A stretch of DNA of 64,000 bases from Pelecanus crispus (taxonomy: Eukaryota; Chordata; Aves; Pelecaniformes; Pelecanidae), in assembly GCF_030463565.1 (NCBI RefSeq), contig NC_134644.1, positions 155,540,191-155,604,190 on the forward strand. Direction: 5' to 3'. Positions 25,326 through 37,200 of the stretch are shown here, piece after piece. How positions within the stretch are numbered: the stretch's first letter is position 1; every line of letters begins with the position of its first letter. The notes under the pieces are model-generated. The model did no database searches. It saw nothing but the letters and a program-made list of their open reading frames with translations, and was not told where the DNA came from. Both the position numbers and the translations under genes were made by a program.

Positions 25326-25923
25326 TGGTGTGGTTTAACCCCAGCTGGCAACTAAGCACCACACAGCCACTCGCTCGCTCCCCCCTGGTGGGATGGGAGA
25401 GAGAATCAGAGGAGTAAAAATCAGAAAACTCGTGGGTTGAGATAAAGACAGTTTAAAAGGTAAAGCAAAAGCCGTGCACGCAAGCAAAGCAAAACAAGGA
25501 ATTCATTCACTACTTCCCATCGGCAGGCGGGGGTTCAGCCATCTCCAGGACAGCAGGGCTCCGTCACGCGTAATGGTTGCTTGGGAAGACAAGCGCCATC
25601 GCTCTGAACGTCACCACCATTCCTTCTTCTTCCCCTAGCTTTATAAGCTGAGCGTGATGTCATAGGGTATGACGGAATATCCCTTTGGTCAGTGGGATCA
25701 GCTGTCCCAGCTGTGTCCCCTCCCAACTTCCTGTGCACCCCCAGCCTGCTCGCTGGTGGGGTGGGGTGAGAAGCAGAAAAGGCCTTGACTCTGTGTAAGT
25801 GCTGCTCAGCAGTAATTAAAACATCCCTGAATTACCAACACTGTTTGCAGCGCAAATCCAAAACACAGCCCCACGCTAACTACTGTGAAGAAAATTAACT
25901 CTACCCCAGCGAAAACCAGCACA
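25326..25923 (-). mobile_element. Solo LTR of an avian endogenous retrovirus, copy 1
   Basis: A 598-bp block that recurs at 58446-59043 with the same length and high similarity. Read on the - strand it starts TGTGCTGG and ends in CA, the standard LTR termini. Flanks are AGGAC (left) and AGGAG (right), a target-site duplication matching at 4 of 5 bases. A TATAAA box lies on the - strand at 25645-25640, which sets the orientation. No internal retroviral gene is adjacent, so it is a solo LTR left by recombination. The edges resemble the LTR of avian ERVL-like elements as I remember them; the family name is not certain. Many CpG sites remain intact. Confidence 0.85.
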
Positions 25924-26099
25924 AGGAGGAAAGGCGGAGACTTGGAAGCAAGCTGAATTTTGGGTCGAGATCAGAGCAAGGGCTTTTACTGTGAATGTGA
26001 TGGGAACTCTGTCACCTCTCACTAAGCATGGTTAAATGCCTTACGACAGCTGAGTGGACAGAAAGGTTTTTGAAGGGCAGGCAACAACTTTGACGTTAT
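25924..26099. other. Spacer between solo LTR and CR1
   Basis: About 180 bp without a recognisable feature. Part of it may belong to the CR1 5' UTR, whose exact start cannot be fixed. Confidence 0.4.
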
Positions 26100-26111
26100 T
26101 CTGCTGTTAGC

Positions 26112-26369
26112 GCTCTGACGCAGCGTGGGCGGGGACAGGAGCGACGGCGGCAGTTCAAAACCCAGTGTGACTGCCACTTGGGCGCAGTCCCCGAGGCGAG
26201 GGGCTGTGGAGCGGCCGCTCGTGCCAGGCACCCTTGCTGAGGCGTCAAAAGCGCAGGGCGAGAGCGGGCAGCCCAGCCCCCCACCTTGAGCGGGGAAGGG
26301 CGGGAAAGGGCGAGCTGCTGACGTGCGGCAGCTCTGACGCAGCGTGGGGGGGACAGGAGTGACGGCGGC
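26112..26369 (+). repeat. Direct repeat pair in the CR1 5' UTR
   Basis: A motif starting GCTCTGACGCAGCGTGGG and ending GACGGCGGC occurs at 26112-26151 and again at 26331-26369, 219 bp apart, with one base missing and one base changed. The intervening sequences are not otherwise alike. Confidence 0.9.
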
Positions 26370-26383
26370 CAAACCTCCCCACC

Positions 26384-26390
26384 TATAAAA
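26384..26390 (+). promoter_or_regulatory. TATA-like box in the CR1 5' UTR
   Basis: TATAAAA lies 15 bp after the second copy of the 40-bp motif and upstream of ORF1. It may be part of the internal promoter, but TATA dependence is not established for CR1. Position and sequence are seen directly; the role is inferred. Confidence 0.4.
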
Positions 26391-26542
26391 GCAGCCCCCA
26401 GGGAGGGCGGCGACCAGGCCGGGCAAGCAGAGCGTGGGGCGTCAGGAGGGCGTGGGGTGTCAGTTTGTGCGGTCAGTTGACGTGGTCAGGGCATGCGGGG
26501 AAGGCCGAGTGCCCCTCCTAGATCAAGAGGGACACTCAGGCA

Positions 26543-27661
26543 GTGGCCATCGCCCTCCCAGGAGAACACCTGGCAGCGATGGTCACCACCTGCCCGAAAG
26601 CCGCTGCCAGAAGGAATGCAGGGACCCAGCTGGAGCTCCCGCACAAACATGCGGCCGTCCAGGTTGCCGGCTGCAGGGAGTGCCTGAGCCTGTCGCTTGT
26701 GCCGCAGGGCAGCGGAGACGGCAAATGTCTTCGCAGTGAGCAGGGAGATGATCTGCTCAGCCCGGGGGCAGAGCTGAAGGAGGAGGTGGAAAGGCTGAGG
26801 AGTATCAGGGAGTGCGAGAGGGAATAGACTGGTGGAGCCGCACCCTGCCCTCCCTGGGGCCAGGGCAGCAGGCGGAGGCCCCACAAGGAGCGGAGGATCC
26901 CCTGCCCTCTTGCCGGCAAGCAGAAGGAGGGGATCCAAGAGACTGGGGGGATGGAAACAGGTCCCTGCCCGGGGAGGCAGGCGAATCCCCTTCCAGCCTC
27001 CCTCACCTTCCCAGCTGCCCTCACACAACAGATATGGGGCTCTGGGAGCTGAGGGCCAGGCAAGTGGGGATGCAGGTGAAGGTCCAGCCAGGGGGTTGCC
27101 GAGGGCCAGTCAGTCAGCCCCACGCATTATGACTGCCCCTGTTAAGAAGAAAAGGAGGGTAATTGTGGTGGGTGATTCCCTCCTCCGGTGAACTGAGGGC
27201 CCGATCTGCTGCCTGGAGCCATCCCACAGGGAAGTCTGCTGCCTCCCTGGGACCTGGGTTAGCGACGTTACTAAGAAACTCCCTGATCTCATGAGGCCCT
27301 CCAATTATTACCTGTTGCTGGCTGTACAGGTGGGCAGTGATGAGATTACAGAGAGAAGTCCTAAAGCAATGCAGAGGGACTTCAGGGCACTGGGGCGATT
27401 GGTCGCAGGATCGGAGCGCAGGTAGTGTTTTCCTCAATCCTGTCAGTTGTAGCTAAGAGTGCTGAAAGGAATGGGAAAACTCACCTGACTAACAGGTGGC
27501 TCAGAGGCTGGTGCCATCGGTGGAACTTTGGGTTTTTCGATCATGGGGAGGTTTACACGGCACCGGGCCTGCTGGCGGCTGATGGAGATCAGCTGTCTGC
27601 AAAGGGGAAAAGGATTCTCGCCCATGAGTTGGCGGGACTCATTGAGAGGGCTTTAAACTAG
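26543..27661 (+). pseudogene. CR1 ORF1 (broken), zinc-knuckle/esterase-like protein
   Basis: Pieces of CR1 ORF1 lie in three reading frames. The CRECLSLS and ELKEEVERLRSIRECERE segments (to about 26820) are in one frame. IDWWSRTLPSLG and GDGNRSLPGEAGESP follow in a second. The NRYGALGAEGQA to KKKRRVIVVGDSLL block lies in a third. The last is the start of the SGNH-esterase-like domain, with GDS as nucleophile block. A TGA stop at 27189-27191 follows, the reading continues to a second stop near 27422, and the C-terminus (NFGFFDHG, GKRILAHELAGLIERALN) resumes in another frame to 27661. CR1 ORF1 is thought to bind the element's RNA. The 5' end is approximate. Confidence 0.8.
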
Positions 27662-27716
27662 GTTTGAAGGGGAAGGGGATATAAACAGGCCCGCTAGTAA
27701 GGAGCCCAGAGGTGGC

Positions 27717-30514
27717 ATGGCAATGTTGGGGGTGAAATCAATAGCCCGGCTCAAGTGCATCTACACCAATGTATGTAGCATGGGCAACAAACAGGAGGAG
27801 CTGGAAGCCCTTGTGCAGCAGGATGGCTATGACATAGTCGCCATCACAGAAACGTGGTGGGACGACTCTCATGACTGGAGTGCTGCACTGGAGGGCTATA
27901 AGCTCTTCAGAAGGGATAGGCAGGGAAGGAGAGGTGGTGGGGTGTCTCTGTATGTTAGGGAGTGTTTTGACTGTATAGAGCTCGACAGTGGTGATGACAA
28001 GGTAGAGTGCTTATGGGTAAGGATGAGGGGGAAAGCCAGCAAGGTGGATGTCCTGTTGGGAGTCTGCTATAGACCACCCAACCAGGATGTAGAGGTAGAT
28101 GAAGTGTTCTACAAGCGGCTGGTAGAAGTCTCACAATCGCCAGCCCTTGTTCTTGTGGGGGACTTCAACTTGCTGGACATCTGCTGGAAATACAACACAG
28201 CAGAGAGGCAACAGTCTCAAAAGTTCCTAGAGTGTGTGGAGGATAACTTTCTGACGCAGCTGGTAAGTGAGCCTACCAGGGGAGGTGCCTCGCTTGACCT
28301 GCTGTTTACTAATAGAGAAGGGCTTGTGGGAGATGTCGTGGTCGGAGGCCATCTTGGGCTTAGCGACCACGATATGATAAAGTTCTCGATTCTGGGTGAT
28401 GCCAAGCGGAGGGGCAGCAAAACTGTTACCATGGACTTCCGGAGGGCAGACTTTGGCCTCTTCAGGACCCTGGTTGGGAAAGTCCCTTGGGAGGCAGTCC
28501 TGAAAGGCAAAGGGGTCCAGGAAGGCTGGGCCTTCTTCAAGAAGGAAGTCCTAAGGGCGCAGGAGAGGGCTGTCCCCATGTGCCGTAAGACCAACCAGCG
28601 GGGAAAACAACCGGCCTGGCTGAATAGGGAGCTTTTGCGGGGACTCAGGGCAAAAAAGGAGAGTCTGCTGCCTTTGGGGCGGGCAACTCAGGAGGAGTAC
28701 AGGGATCTTGTTAGGTCATGCAGGGAGGAAATTAGAAAAGCAAAAGCCCAGCTAGAACTCAATCTGGCCACTGTTGTAAAAGATAATAAAAAATGTTTTT
28801 ATAAGTACATCAGCAATAAAAGGAGAGCCAAGGAGGATCTGCATCCTTTGCTGGATGTAGCGGGCGGAACATTGTCACCGAGGACAAGGAAAAGGCTGAG
28901 GTACTTAATGCCTTTTTTGCCTCTGTGTTTAACAGCCAGACCAGTCATCCCCAGGGTACGCAGGCCCCTGAGCTGCAAGACAGGGAAGGGGAGCAGAATG
29001 GAGCCCTCATTGTCCAGGAGGAAGCAGTTAACGACCTGTTATGCCACCTGGATGCTCACAAGTCTATGGGGCCAGATGGGATCCACCTGAGAGTATTGTG
29101 GGAGCTGGCAGAGGAGCTTTCCAAGCCACTTGCCATCATCTATCAGCAGTCCTAGTTAACAGGGGAGGTCCCTGATGACTGCAGGCTTGCCAATGTGACG
29201 CCCATCTACAAGAAGAGCTGGAAGGAGGACCCGGGGAACTACAGGCCTGTCAGCCTGACCTCAGTGCCGGGAAAGATTATGGAGAGGTTCATCTTGAGTG
29301 AACTCAACAGGCAAGTGCAGGTCAACCAGGGGATCAGGCCCAGCCAGCATGGGTTCATGAAAGGCAGGTCCTGCTTGACCAACCTGATCTGCTTCTATGA
29401 CCTAGTGACCCGCCTGGTGGATGGAGGAAAGGCTGTGGACATCATTCACCTGGACTTTAGCAAAGCCTTTGACACTGTCTCCCATAATATTCTCCATGGG
29501 AAGCTGGCAGCTCATGGCTTGGACAGGTGTAGTCTTCGCTGGTTAAAACACTGGTTGGGTGGCCAAGCCCAGAGAGTAGTGGTGAATGGAGTTAAGTCCA
29601 GTTGGCGGCTGGTCATGAGCGGTATTCCCCAGGGCTCAGTTTTGGGGCCAGTCTTGTTTAATATCTTTATCAATGATCTGGATGAGGGGATTGAGTGCAC
29701 CCTCAGTAAGTTTGCAGATGACACCAAGATGAGTGGGAGTGTCGATCTGCTGGAAGGTAGGATGGCCCTGCAGAGGGACCTGGACAGGCTGGATCGATGG
29801 GCCGAGGCCAACTGTATGAGGTTTAACAAGGCCAAGTGTCGGGTCCTACACTTGTGTCACAACAACCCCATGCAACGCTACAGGCTTGGGGAAGAGTGGC
29901 TGGAAAGCTGCCTGGCGGAAAAGGACCTGGGGGTGTTGGTAGACAGCCGGCTGAACATGAGCCAGCAGTGTGCCCAGGTGGCCAAGAAGGCCAACAGCAT
30001 CCTGGCTTGTATCAGGAATAGTGTGTCCAGCAGGAGCAGGGAGGTGATTGTGCCCCTGTACTCAGTGCTGGTGGGGCCGCACCTGGAATACTGTATCCAG
30101 TTTTGGGCCCCTCAATACAAGAAAGACATTGAGGTGCTGGAGCGTGTCCAGAGAAGGGCAACAAAGCTGGTGAAGGGTCTGGAGCACAGGCCTTATGAGG
30201 AGCAGCTGAGGGAACTGGGATTGTTTAGTGTGGAGAAGAGGAGGCTGAGGGGAGACCTTATCTCTCTCTACAACTACCTGAAAGGAGGTTGTAGCGAGGT
30301 GGGTGTTGGTCTCTTCTCCCATGTAGTTAGCGATAGGACGAGAGGAAATGGGCTCAAGCTGCGCCAGGGGAGGTTTAGGTTGGATGTTAGGAAAAATTTC
30401 TTCACGGAAAGAGTAGTCAAGCATTGGAACAGGCTGCCCAGAGAGGTGGTGGAGTCACCATTCCTGGAAGCGTTCAAAAAACGGGTAGACGTGGCACTCT
30501 GGGACATGGTTTAG
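27717..30514 (+). pseudogene. CR1 ORF2 (endonuclease-reverse transcriptase), two inactivating lesions
   Basis: The N-terminal part is an apurinic-type endonuclease: YTNVCSMGNK, ITETWWDD, VGDFNLLDICW and LSDHDM carry the expected Asn, Glu, Asp/Asn and Asp-His residues. Near 28860 the frame shifts. Translation continues in a second frame (NAFFASVFNSQTSHP...) to a TAG at 29153-29155, in the place where CR1 has a tryptophan. After it the same frame stays open to 30514 and encodes the reverse transcriptase: [42 protein letters not shown], the catalytic FADDTK at 29711-29728, then the thumb and C-terminus ending near [17 protein letters not shown]. One frameshift and one nonsense change are the only obvious lesions in ORF2, so the copy is fairly young. 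Confidence 0.93.
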
Positions 30515-30625
30515 TCTAGTCTACCCTTGATTGGTTTAGTGTGGACTTGGTAATGTAGGTTAATGGTTGGACTGGATGATCTGAAAGGTCTTTTCCAACC
30601 TAAACAATTCTATGATTCTATGATC

Positions 30626-32114
30626 TTAAACAGACCATTTAAAAACACTGCTGCTAAACAGAGCCTGCCCAAAACATGGTTTGAAATTAATTCACCCTAT
30701 TGAAATTTTAAAGATTAAGTGTAGGTTTGTGCTGCTTTGTTGCCTGCTTGCTGCAAAAGAAACCCATGTAGTCGCAGGTGAATGTCTCTCTTAGAACTGA
30801 AGATCACTTTTTCCTCTCAATTATGCTGCATTTCACCACCACTCAAAATGAGGATCGCTTAAACAACAGCGGGTGTAAAAGAGAAATCCAAAATTGTTGT
30901 AAAGTTGGTAACATCAGGTATAAAATATCGCTCTCTTGGCCTTGAACAAACATGCTTTTAAGTAGGAGTAAGGCATTTTCTGTAATGTGTTCCAGTCCCG
31001 AGAGGATATATCTAGGAATGATGAAATTCCATGGTTGTGTAAAATTTAGATTAGTACCCATCCCAAACTATTAATTTTGGCCCTTGTGTCCATGTAATTA
31101 AAAGAAAAAGCTTTTGAAAGTGACCTTTGGGCTATAAGTATCGCAGTAGTGTCACAAGGCAAACCTGCTGGCCTGCAGGAACCCAAGAAGGCAGGAAGAG
31201 CATGGAAGAGGAAGTTACCGGCAGAGAAAGCAAGATGGTCTCGTGGCCATCTTTGTGAACTCTTGGGGATTATGTTACATCAACTTGTCTGTTAGATTTC
31301 TCTTCCTTAATATAATGCTTAATTAACTCTCTTGAATCTTTATTGCAAACAGAAGTAATTCATAATCCAGGCATCACAGGGATGTGAAAGGTCTCCGAGT
31401 TGCATCTGTAAGCATCGGTGTGTATCGCTGAGTGTTGCAAATGCTCCCTGCATGCCGGCCAATTGTTCCTCCTCCCTTGTGGCTTACTAGTAACTCCCTT
31501 CTTCCCAAAAGCTGCAGAGCAATGCATGGCATTGTCTGGCTTCACTAGACCTCTTCTGCTCTGGGTCGCACAGGGAAATACTACATTTGCTTTGCTGGAG
31601 GGGAAAACAGGAGGCCAGTGAGGTTTAAATGGCCAGAGGTGGTGTTGAAAGGTTGGGTGGAGCCAGACAAACCCCACTGTTCCATCTGTTGGGTAGTGTT
31701 GCCCTCCTCTGAGCTACACACCGATCTCAAGTTTTGGACATGGAGAATTCATGGTTTGATGGTCACAGTGGCATCTCAGTGTGCACACCGAGACTGCATG
31801 ACTCTCGGCTGGGTTAAACAAAGTCTTCTGGACTTCTGTTAAATGCCAGGAAGACTGATACTCTCCTGGCAGTGCAGAAATGAGAAGTTACAAGCTTCTA
31901 GAAGATTGCATTGGGTTAAAGATTAGGTTGCTTGCATCTGTTAATGCAGCATGGGTGCAGCAGAGCGGGTGGCATGCGCATCCGCAGACCAACTGGAGCC
32001 TTTTCCTCTGGCCGAGTGCTTATGCTTGGAGCTGTACTTAAGGTTTTCTCAGTCTAACTCTGTTCTGTGGGTCCTGATGGTTCCTTATGCCTTGATACAG
32101 TGCCTCATCCTGCC
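30626..32114. other. Intergenic sequence between CR1 and the SYBU 3' end
   Basis: No gene or repeat is recognised. The short open frames here show no known motifs. Together with the spacers on the other side it is the only non-transposon part of the EBAG9-SYBU gap. Confidence 0.6.
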
Positions 32115-33156
32115 CAGCTGAGACGGGGTGGTTTTTATTGCTTTGCTACAATAAAACACTTGCACATGTTTAACATTTCTAACATGCTTTACTAAACTTG
32201 TGATTATAAAGGTAATTTACAATAAAGCAATTAAATAAACAATAAGTTAAAACACAATACATTTATACATAGTATTTCAAAGGGCTCGAATGACTATCAG
32301 GGTCATTAAGATTTTAAAACAACATTAATATTCAACAACATTAATATTCTAAGTGTATCCACACCTATACTTATCATTGTAGCATGTTTCAAGACTCCCA
32401 ACAACGTACATTTTTGGTTACGGTCCCCATATACGCACAAGACCAGTGAAATGCTCGAGCAATTGTACAACTGAGAAGAGCACTACACGAGACAGGCATG
32501 AACAATGTGCTGGAAGCTGCCTGGGGAATATGGGTTTTACCTTTAAATTGAACTGACACTTCAGACAACAAATGGAAAGCGCTAGCATGCTTTCTGGAGT
32601 ACATGTGGGAACAACTCTCCATGTCACTAAACACTGTAGTTCCACAAATGTTTTAGGTTAGTGCTGCCTAAAGAAATAATACCCCACCTTTCTCTGGCCA
32701 TTTGCTCCCATGCACATCTCGCGCTACCCTTGAGCCAGTGCAAAGCTCTTGTACATTTGCTCAGTGAACTGGGCAGGGAAACTAAGCTTAACGCTAACTC
32801 AGCAAGCAAACATGAAAGAGTGCTAACTGTAATTCTCATTTATTTCCCTGGTCATGTTCACTGTGCAGATGTGGTGGCACCAGAAAGAGACCAGCACAGG
32901 GGAGGGACACAGTGCCTGGGAGCAGGAGGACTATTTCTGTAGGCAGCACTATTTTTAAAAACACCTTGTAGAACTACAGGGTTAAGCTTTTTCATTTTGA
33001 AACAAGGAACATGTCTTTGAACCAATTTATAGTGCAAATCAAATAGTCAAAAGCAAAATGATCGACTCTGCCAGAATATACAATAACTTTTTATGATCTA
33101 TCTCATCCCTCTTCCTCTCTGCCTCAGCCAGTTGGTGCCCAGGGACAGAGTGGACT
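32115..33156 (-). other. SYBU: SYBU 3' UTR with candidate poly(A) signals
   Basis: Downstream of the SYBU stop on the - strand, AATAAA occurs at 32844-32839 and again at 32139-32134. The second, followed by a G/T-rich stretch, is the more distal candidate and would give a 3' UTR of about 1.0 kb. A 16-bp unit (AACATTAATATTCAAC) is repeated in tandem around 32321-32349. The true 3' end cannot be read from sequence. Confidence 0.55.
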
Positions 33157-34270
33157 TTAGGTTTTTATATTGAAGGGTGTACGGCGTAAAGAGTGCAGGG
33201 CCACCAGGCAGCAACCACGAAGCAATGCTCCGATATTGTAAATTGGATCTGTTCCTCCTCTCTGAGTACTGAAAGCCCACATGATAGTTGGTACTACTGG
33301 GGCTGCTACAGCCAGAACATCTCTGAGGAGACTGCTGCTCCAGTATCTCCTCTTTATTCCTGTCGGAGAGAAAGTATTAACATATCCAAAGGCTTCATCA
33401 TCATAAGGCTCTGTAAAATCAAGTTCTTTCATGAAATGTTTTTCATTAACTCCGTGCTCCACCTTCCTGCATGGAGACTCCACAGGAGACAAAAGTATGG
33501 CAGAATTTGGGTCACTTGGAGTTAAGTCCACTATGATACCCGAATCACTGATGCTTCCAAGAGAAAATTCACCCAGTTCCTTCAGTGAAGAAGGTGGGCT
33601 TTGAGGAGAGGCATCTTGAGCTCTGAAGATGTTTTGAATCAGCTGCTCCACATCTAGACTATATGGCACCACGTCAGTCTGGATGGCCTGTTCCACCATC
33701 ACGTTGCTGCTTTTCTGCTCCTCCTGGGAAGAAGTTAGTTTTTCATCCGGAACATTTTCAAGTATCTCTTTATTCACGGCAGAGCTGGAGGGAGCTGGAT
33801 CACTCAACTCTGAGGCTGTGGTGGTCAAACTCTCTTCAGATGCATCAGTCCCATTAGCTGTGTCCTCATTAAGAAGCAGCCCACTATCTGCCACCTCCTC
33901 CAGAGCTTGGTCCTCTGCGACGGGGCCATCTGGCATCGTGGCACGCAATGCTAATGGCTTCCCCTCTGAGTCACATGTGTACTCCAGGCACTGCTCATCC
34001 CTCCCAGAGCCATTCTGAGCCATCTCCATGCTCTGCAGCAACGACTCCAGTTTCTTGTTTTGAATGTTTATGTCTATGAAGTATTTTTGTATTTTTTTGT
34101 CTTTCTCAGCCAAGCTGTTTTTCATGGTTTCAATAACCTGCTTGAGTTGTTTAATTTTGCTTCTTGCTTCCTTTAAGGCCAGCTCTGCCTCCACACGATT
34201 ACATTCTTCTTCAATCCAGTCTTCCCTCATCCGTCCCAGCTGAGCTTTGAGCTCTTCTATTTCTGTTTCC
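33157..34270 (-). CDS. SYBU: SYBU last coding exon (coiled coil end, acidic linker, membrane anchor)
   Basis: The acceptor on the - strand (TTTTGCTACAG) precedes 34270 and TAA ends at 33157. One base completes an Arg codon, then ETEIEELKAQLGRMREDW begins the exon, giving about 370 codons. It holds most of the kinesin-binding coiled coil, a Ser/Glu-rich linker less conserved than the rest, the conserved DLTPSDPNSAILLSPVESP block, and the C-terminal hydrophobic anchor around 33258-33310. The extreme C-terminus is nearly the same as in mammals. Confidence 0.97.
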
Positions 34271-37200
34271 CTGTAGCAAAATACACATGTTGTAACAATT
34301 CTGCTGACTGGTCAGTTTAAGAGTCAACGTGAGGCTCCACCGCACCGGGATGGCTATGCTGCAGAGATGCTCCAAGAAGGAAGCAAACTCCTCCATGCTC
34401 CATTTGCTGCCGCCTCTGAGAGAGCTGGCAGAGGTGTAAGCCGGCTGCCAAGACACGCTGGCTGACTGCTACTGGAGTCACTGACCCTGCCACACAGCCA
34501 GCAGCCTCCTGGGCTACGCCACGATCCCAAACATTTTAAGGCGCAAGTGGTGACCTCTAGATTAGGTCCAACCAGCACAGCACTTAATACCTCACCTACT
34601 GCCTTGCCCTGGAGGAAATGAGAAGCGGGTGCCTGGCTGCGTCCCCCATGCCTGCCAGCAGCTCCTCACGTACAGCCAGAGCCAACGCTGGCCCCAGACA
34701 GCAGGACGGCTCGGGGCTGCAGGCACCTGGCTTGCTTTGCCCAGCGTGGGGCCAGAGGCCGCTGCCTTGACTTGCAAGCAAGTGGGGCGAGGGGGCCCCT
34801 ACGTGAGATCCAGCCCTTGCAGATGCAGAGGTCAGGCTATCCCGAGCCAGACCAAGGGGTCCCTGGGACTCTGCCTTGGGGCGCCATTCGAACAGCCCTT
34901 TGTGCCCGCTTGGGCTGTGTGTGTGGAGAGCCAGCTCTCAGGGCAGTTTTTAGTAAAAAAAATGACATCTGTTGCTGTGTAATGCACACTGTCACTTTGC
35001 TCAGCGTCCACAAAAAGGGCTATTGTGAAAAATTCAATATCTAACTGACAAAAACACAAGGGGGCACACTGGTTTGTGTAAGAGCTTTTTCATTAGGGGA
35101 GAAGGGGGACATTTATAGTTGTATTTCACTGAGTGTGGTAGAACAGGAGACTACGGTAATACATGCTGGCAGGTAGAAACTGTTTTATATATAAAAGGTC
35201 TCAATGCTAAATCAGACTGGTAAAAAATTATCTTTTAAAAATATTCTTTTGGGAAAGTTGAAAAAAGGGAAAAGAGACAGCCATATTCATAAATAAACTG
35301 CATGGTACGTATTCACTGAGCATGCTATGAAATCTGAAATACCTGAAAACAACCTAATCAGACTAATCATATTTCAGATTTCTTACTGAACAATTTCTGT
35401 GGTCAAGAAATGAGTAGAAAAGTTCAGGATTCCCACCCCTAAATGCTCCTGAATAAATCTTTTTAACTCTCGATTTCTGAAGTGAAATATACCTTTCTTT
35501 AAGTTTGCTCTCCGATTCCTTCAGCTTTGTTTTCAAATGCCGCACCGTAACTTCTTTCTGCTGCAGAGGAGTTAAATACTGCTCTGGATTTTGTGGCTTA
35601 CTGCTGTGATTGTCACCACAAGAATTGTATCTCCCTGATCGCCTGAAAATAAGAAAAAAAAAACCCAAACGGTCACATAACATCACTGCTACAGTTCTTC
35701 AGTCCTGGCAAAAAGAAAAACATCCTATTGACTGATACAAAGCTTGACTCGTTTGTGGCTCCTCAGTGTCCGCACAAGTGACTCCCTCTGGCAAATCAAA
35801 GTACTTGAGGAAATGGCTGGTTTGTGGCTATAGTGCAAAATTTACTACTTATTGTACTTGGTTTCAGTGCCATTACATCAAATGAGACATTTAACTTTAA
35901 AATACCTAGCCATCCCCTCACCCGAAATGGGTGGTGTGCCCCAGAGCAGGCAGCTGGGCCACTGGCAAGGGCACAGCCAGGTGAGGTACTGTACAGACTG
36001 AGTTCAGCTCCACATTTGAGTTACGAAGGTGAGCACGCTGAAATCTAGATTCATCCCATCTAGCTTTAGGTGTGTATCTGACATGCTCGGCTGTTGAGTT
36101 GCCTGAGAGAGAGAGAGAGGGAAGCAGCAGCAGCATGGTGGCAATTTCTTCTCTGCAATATCTCCCATGTTCTGGCGGGTATCTGTTTTCTTCGCTGTGC
36201 AGGAAACTGCACAGGAAGGTGCCTAAGGCTGGGTAGGGTGAATTTTCGCCTGAGTGTATAACGTTTTCTATACTACCCCACCCAACTCTTTCCAAAGCGA
36301 AAGGACCTTTATACAAAAGAACCAGTAAATCCCCCTGAGAACTGGTGGCATGAAACCACGTGAAAGAGCCTGCCTCGGAGTGAAAACCAACTACAAAGGG
36401 CTTTGACTAAAAGTAACCTTGAACTTTACAGTGCTGAAACAATAAAGCTTTTACATGGGATGGAGCACCCTGTTGACTGTTGAGCCACCAACATGAGGAG
36501 TCACACCTATCCTGAGGAGCGAGATGACCTGCTCGGCAACCCAGACAGCCGATTGCAGGTTACGGTGCAGAGAAGGTCAGTCAGTGCGCTGAACACCGGG
36601 ATGCTGAAATAAAGACTTGCCTCATCACTGGGCTGCTGTCGCTTCCTTTGTATGAGCCTGAGTTGCTGCTGCTGGCTGAAGAAACCCTGTAACTCTGATG
36701 GATGTTAGCAGGACTCAGCTGGTTTTTGCCCAGTGTTGACAAAGGATCCTTCTCACGTGAAGCAGGTGGGCTGGCTCCAGACTTGCAGGATAAAGATCCA
36801 TTATTCCGACCATAAGGGCCACGACTGGAGGGGAACCAAAATGGTTAAAGCATATTGGATTACCCTCGTCATGCAACCCATTATGTGTCTTATTCTACAC
36901 ACAAAGTTGTCTCAACTCTAAACTAGACAGATAACTGGGAGTAGCTGGGAAGAAAGAACATCCTGAAGTCATCAGCCACTGCACATTCTTTCACTGACTG
37001 TGGGGCGCTCAGTCTGAATTACATGATCTAGGGAAACCTTGGCCAGTTTCACATTTCTCTGTGGACAGTGCAGTTCGCAATGACTCCATCAGATCATCCA
37101 TGTTCCCTGAACCTCTGACTCCATTAAGTAATGAGAGGATTGGAGCCTGGACTAGTGCCAAAAGAACCACATTTCGGCTTTCCCTGGCCAGGCCTGTGGA

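Larger units (their letters stand above)
26100..30625 (+). mobile_element. Near full-length CR1 LINE (inactive)
   Basis: About 4.5 kb, the length of an intact CR1. In order it has a G+C-rich 5' UTR with a 40-bp motif present twice and a TATA-like box, a broken ORF1, ORF2 with endonuclease then reverse transcriptase, and a short 3' UTR ending GGTCTTTTCCAACCTA and two ATTCTATG units at 30607-30624. Most genomic CR1 copies keep only the last few hundred bases, so this one is unusually complete. Both ORFs carry frameshifts and stop codons, so it cannot move on its own. No target-site duplication is evident, as is normal for CR1. It lies between EBAG9 and SYBU, antisense to SYBU. The 5' boundary is approximate. 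Confidence 0.92.

Noticed and set aside
26486-27123. 180- and 195-aa open frames on the - strand
   Set aside because: They are antisense shadows of the CR1 ORF1 region; the + strand carries the recognisable ORF1 motifs.
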